Shown here: piece by piece, positions 61,934 through 64,000 of the stretch
Layout of the letters: each line of letters opens with the position of its first letter
How positions within the stretch are numbered: position 1 is the first letter of the stretch
Assembly (NCBI RefSeq): GCF_002929825.1
Contig: NZ_PJJN01000036.1
Coordinates: 186,001 to 250,000, forward strand
Direction of reading: 5' to 3'
DNA: 64,000 nt
Origin: Cryobacterium sp. Y29
Lineage (GTDB): Bacteria > Actinomycetota > Actinomycetes > Actinomycetales > Microbacteriaceae
The notes under the pieces: generated by a model
The model's input: the letters and a program-made list of their open reading frames with translations, nothing else
What the model was told of the DNA's origin: nothing
Database searches by the model: none
Position numbers and translations under genes: made by a program

Positions 61934-62734
61934 GTGAGTAGTTACGCCCAGGTGCGCCCCGAACAGCGCACGCCGCTCGCCCGGTATCGGCATTCGCTGT
62001 GGTTGCTGACAGAGCGCGATCTGCGCGTGCGCTATTCGACCTCAGCGCTCGGCTACTTTTGGTCCATTCTCGATCCGCTCGTGATGGCCGGCATCTACTG
62101 GTTCGTCTTCACCCAGGTCTTCGACCGCAGCGTCGGCGACACCCCGTACATCGTGTTCCTCCTGGCTGCCCTGCTGCCCTGGATGTGGTTCAACGGCGCG
62201 GTCTCGGATTGCACCCGCGCATTTCTGCGCGAGGCGAAACTCATCCGCTCCACGCGCATCCCCCGCACCATCTGGGTGAACCGTTTGGTGCTGTCCAAGG
62301 GCATCGAGTTTCTGGCATCCCTGCCCGTGCTGGTGTTGTTCGCAGTTGTGTACGGCGCCGAACTCAGCATCGACGCACTGTTCTTCCCCCTCGCCATTGT
62401 GATCCAGGCAATGTTGACCGCCGGCGTCGGACTGCTCGTCGCCCCGCTCGTGGTGTTCTTCCGCGACTTGGAACGGGCCGTCAAACTCATCCTGCGATTT
62501 CTGTTCTACGCCTCCCCCATCATCTACGGCACCACCGACTTACCGCCCGAATTGCACTTCTGGGCTGCTTTCAACCCGCTGACCGGCATTTTCAGTCTCT
62601 ATCGCTCGGCTTTCTTTCCCGAACAGCTCGACTGGTTCTCGGTCGTGATCAGCGCGGTCATGTCCTTCGTTTTTCTCGGTCTCGGATTGCTGGTCTTTCG
62701 ATGCACCGAACGTGCTGTTCTGAAGGAGATCTAG
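61934..62734 (+). CDS. Polysaccharide/teichoic-acid ABC exporter permease (TagG/Wzm-like)
   Basis: The 266-residue ABC-2 permease has six spans. The N terminus contains LLTERDLRVRYSTSALGYFWSILDPLVMAGIYWFVFTQVF, the hallmark of the TagG/Wzm/KpsM family. The start GTG is eight bases behind TACGAT, a leaderless pattern. The stop overlaps the ATPase start by one base. It exports a completed surface polymer across the membrane. Confidence 0.9.
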   Translation: MSSYAQVRPEQRTPLARYRHSLWLLTERDLRVRYSTSALGYFWSILDPLVMAGIYWFVFTQVFDRSVGDTPYIVFLLAALLPWMWFNGAVSDCTRAFLREAKLIRSTRIPRTIWVNRLVLSKGIEFLASLPVLVLFAVVYGAELSIDALFFPLAIVIQAMLTAGVGLLVAPLVVFFRDLERAVKLILRFLFYASPIIYGTTDLPPELHFWAAFNPLTGIFSLYRSAFFPEQLDWFSVVISAVMSFVFLGLGLLVFRCTERAVLKEI

Positions 62735-63507
62735 TGGCCCAGGTGAGAGCGTCCACCACGGGAACGCCCGTGATCTCGCTGCAGAACGTCGGCATCCGCT
62801 TTCGCCGGAATCGGCGTGGGCGTCGAAATTTCAAGGATCTTTTTGGTGCTAGCAAACGGCGCAGTCGGCCCGGTGAATTTTGGGCCCTGCAGCACGTTTC
62901 CTTCACCGTGCAACCGGGCGAAGCCATCGGTGTCGTCGGGCGCAACGGTCAAGGCAAGTCGACCCTGCTCAAACTCGTTACGGGAGTCGTGCTACCCGAC
63001 GAGGGGTCGGTACGCGTCACGGAGGGCGTGGCACCACTGATCGAAATCACCGGCGGGTTCGTGGATGACCTCAGTGTGCGCGACAACGTCTATCTGACGG
63101 CCGGCCTGCACGGCATGACACGCAAGCAGATCACGGAACGCTTCGACGAGATCATCGAATTCGCCGAGATCGCCGACTTCATTGACACGCCATACAAACA
63201 CCTGTCGAGCGGTATGAAAGTACGAATCGCCTTTGCGGTGATATCCCGGCTGGAGGAGCCGATTCTGCTGGTCGATGAGGTGTTGGCCGTGGGCGACAAA
63301 GCTTTCCGGGAAAAGTGCTATCGCCGCATCGAGGAACTCCTCGCGGGCGGGCGTACCCTCTTTATCGTCTCGCACAATGAGCGCGATCTGCGACGTTTCT
63401 GCAGCCGCGGTCTGTATCTCGACAAAGGCGACCTGGTGCTCGACGGGCCGATCACGGACGTGCTTGCACGGTACAACACCGACTACGGCGTCAAACCAGC
63501 AGCCTGA
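62734..63507 (+). CDS. Polysaccharide/teichoic-acid ABC exporter ATPase (TagH/Wzt-like)
   Basis: The 257-residue ATPase has Walker A GRNGQGKST near residue 70, the family-specific LIEITGGFVDDLSVRDNVYLTAGLHGM, signature HLSSGMKVRIAFAV, and Walker B ILLVDEVLAVGD. There is no C-terminal carbohydrate-binding extension, so the polymer end is probably not recognised by the ATPase itself. It is coupled to the permease gene. Confidence 0.92.
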   Translation: MAQVRASTTGTPVISLQNVGIRFRRNRRGRRNFKDLFGASKRRSRPGEFWALQHVSFTVQPGEAIGVVGRNGQGKSTLLKLVTGVVLPDEGSVRVTEGVAPLIEITGGFVDDLSVRDNVYLTAGLHGMTRKQITERFDEIIEFAEIADFIDTPYKHLSSGMKVRIAFAVISRLEEPILLVDEVLAVGDKAFREKCYRRIEELLAGGRTLFIVSHNERDLRRFCSRGLYLDKGDLVLDGPITDVLARYNTDYGVKPAA

Positions 63508-63824
63508 CCCAAGCCCGGCCGCCGACTCGCCGTGGCGTTCTGGGAACGTCGAAAATCGATCGCGATGTACGAGTCGCGAGTCGGGGGCAGCTGCTCGAGA
63601 GCGAGACCGGTCACGAGCTCACTCAACTCGAGTTGCAGCACGGCCGCCAGGCGAATGAGCGTGTACATCGTTGGGTTTCCGTGCCCCCGGTCGATGCGGG
63701 CGTAATTCGAGACATTGAGTCCGGCGAGTAGCGCAACAGACTCCTGATTGAACCCGAGCGCCAGACGGCGCTCTCGCAGGCGTAGGCCGAGTAGTCGAGA
63801 GGCTTCTGATTTGGGCTCAAGCAT
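63483..63824 (-). CDS. XRE-family helix-turn-helix regulator
   Basis: The 113-residue protein has an HTH_3 domain over residues about 14-70 (LGLRLRERRLALGFNQESVALLAGLNVSNYARIDRGHGNPTMYTLIRLAAVLQLELSELV). The tail of about 40 residues is less ordered. It is convergent with the TagH-like gene and overlaps its end by 25 bases. Target unknown. Confidence 0.82.
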   Translation of the reverse strand: MLEPKSEASRLLGLRLRERRLALGFNQESVALLAGLNVSNYARIDRGHGNPTMYTLIRLAAVLQLELSELVTGLALEQLPPTRDSYIAIDFRRSQNATASRRPGLGQAAGLTP

Positions 63825-63972
63825 TCCTCATTTGTAGCGGCACAGGTGAGTCTTGACTAGCGGGTGGACTTTTGACGAAAGACAGTATTTGTATCCGGGC
63901 CCGCCCAGGTATCCCAGCGTGCGTCCCGGTGCACCACGTACACTCGACCAGACGCACCGAGAAAGGCGAGAA
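63825..63972. other. Divergent intergenic region
   Basis: A 148-base gap lies between the XRE regulator and the last partial gene. It is a likely place for both promoters; no clear elements are visible apart from the Shine-Dalgarno-like GAAAGGCGAG at 63961-63970. Confidence 0.35.
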
Positions 63973-64000
63973 ATGGCGAGGAAGAGCACACCGATGCTGT
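63973..64000 (+). CDS. Start of an unidentified gene cut by the window end
   Basis: An ATG at 63973, preceded by GAAAGGCGAG, opens a frame reading MARKSTPML before the window ends. Too little is present to identify it. A basic N terminus starting MARK is common in nucleic-acid-binding and membrane proteins alike. Confidence 0.45.

Overview
The window is about 64 kb of high-GC DNA from an actinobacterial chromosome, most likely Microbacteriaceae (a Cryobacterium- or Leifsonia-like organism). This is inferred from the composition, frequent GTG starts close behind a -10 hexamer (leaderless genes), a tmRNA tag ending in DFALAA, and typical actinobacterial gene order (prfB-ftsE-ftsX-smpB; murI-rph-rdgB). 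I see no phage, transposase, CRISPR array or rRNA operon.

Layout. 1-9358: the edge of a 3-hydroxyisobutyryl-CoA hydrolase gene, a TerC-family membrane protein, tRNA-Lys, a HisN-like phosphatase, a TRIC-family channel, an nsrR-hmp nitric-oxide response pair with a convincing 23-bp operator, a CYTH-CHAD protein and a SulP anion transporter. 9384-19148: one tightly packed operon for aerobic CO oxidation. coxM-coxS-coxL is followed by an XdhC-YHS fusion, a coxD-type AAA+ ATPase, a coxE-type VWA protein, coxG, an XdhC/CoxF protein and a PIG-L/LmbE deacetylase. CoxL carries the form I (genuine CO dehydrogenase) AYxCSFR loop. 19233-19607: tmRNA (ssrA). 19728-27113: a D-tartrate catabolic cluster (tarD, two tartrate-dehydrogenase-type enzymes, a TctABC tripartite transporter and a LysR regulator), lying between ssrA and its usual neighbour smpB.

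27217-34866: conserved smpB-ftsX-ftsE-prfB, an MFS transporter with a pentapeptide-repeat loop, a 166-nt pure pyrimidine tract with a large dyad beside it, a deazaflavin-type oxidoreductase, a decayed pentapeptide-repeat gene and an EamA exporter. 34951-40034: a small Cys-rich protein and a compact Tad/Flp pilus operon, including a 58-aa pilin gene. 40130-42499: 3-hydroxybutyrate dehydrogenase and an MHS-family permease. 42820-50598: six overlapping genes (a GT28/COG4671-like protein, two GT4 glycosyltransferases, an ABC exporter half-transporter and two phosphotransferase-fold kinases). These look like a dedicated pathway that makes and exports a glycoconjugate; it is the best candidate here for an uncharacterised system. 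50623-57687: a LysR regulator, tRNA-Leu, DedA, a CDF metal exporter, rdgB-rph-murI, pncB and a DUF3039 protein. 57720-64000: an ABC transporter whose ATPase has a long Lys-Pro-Ala repeat tail, a nucleotidyltransferase with a TagG/TagH-type polysaccharide exporter, an XRE regulator and the first codons of another gene.

Taken together, the window combines core housekeeping blocks with accessory energy and carbon modules (CO, D-tartrate, probably 3-hydroxybutyrate), NO defence, and two independent cell-surface glycan/export modules. All functional names come from motif and family recognition in the translated sequence; no database search was possible.
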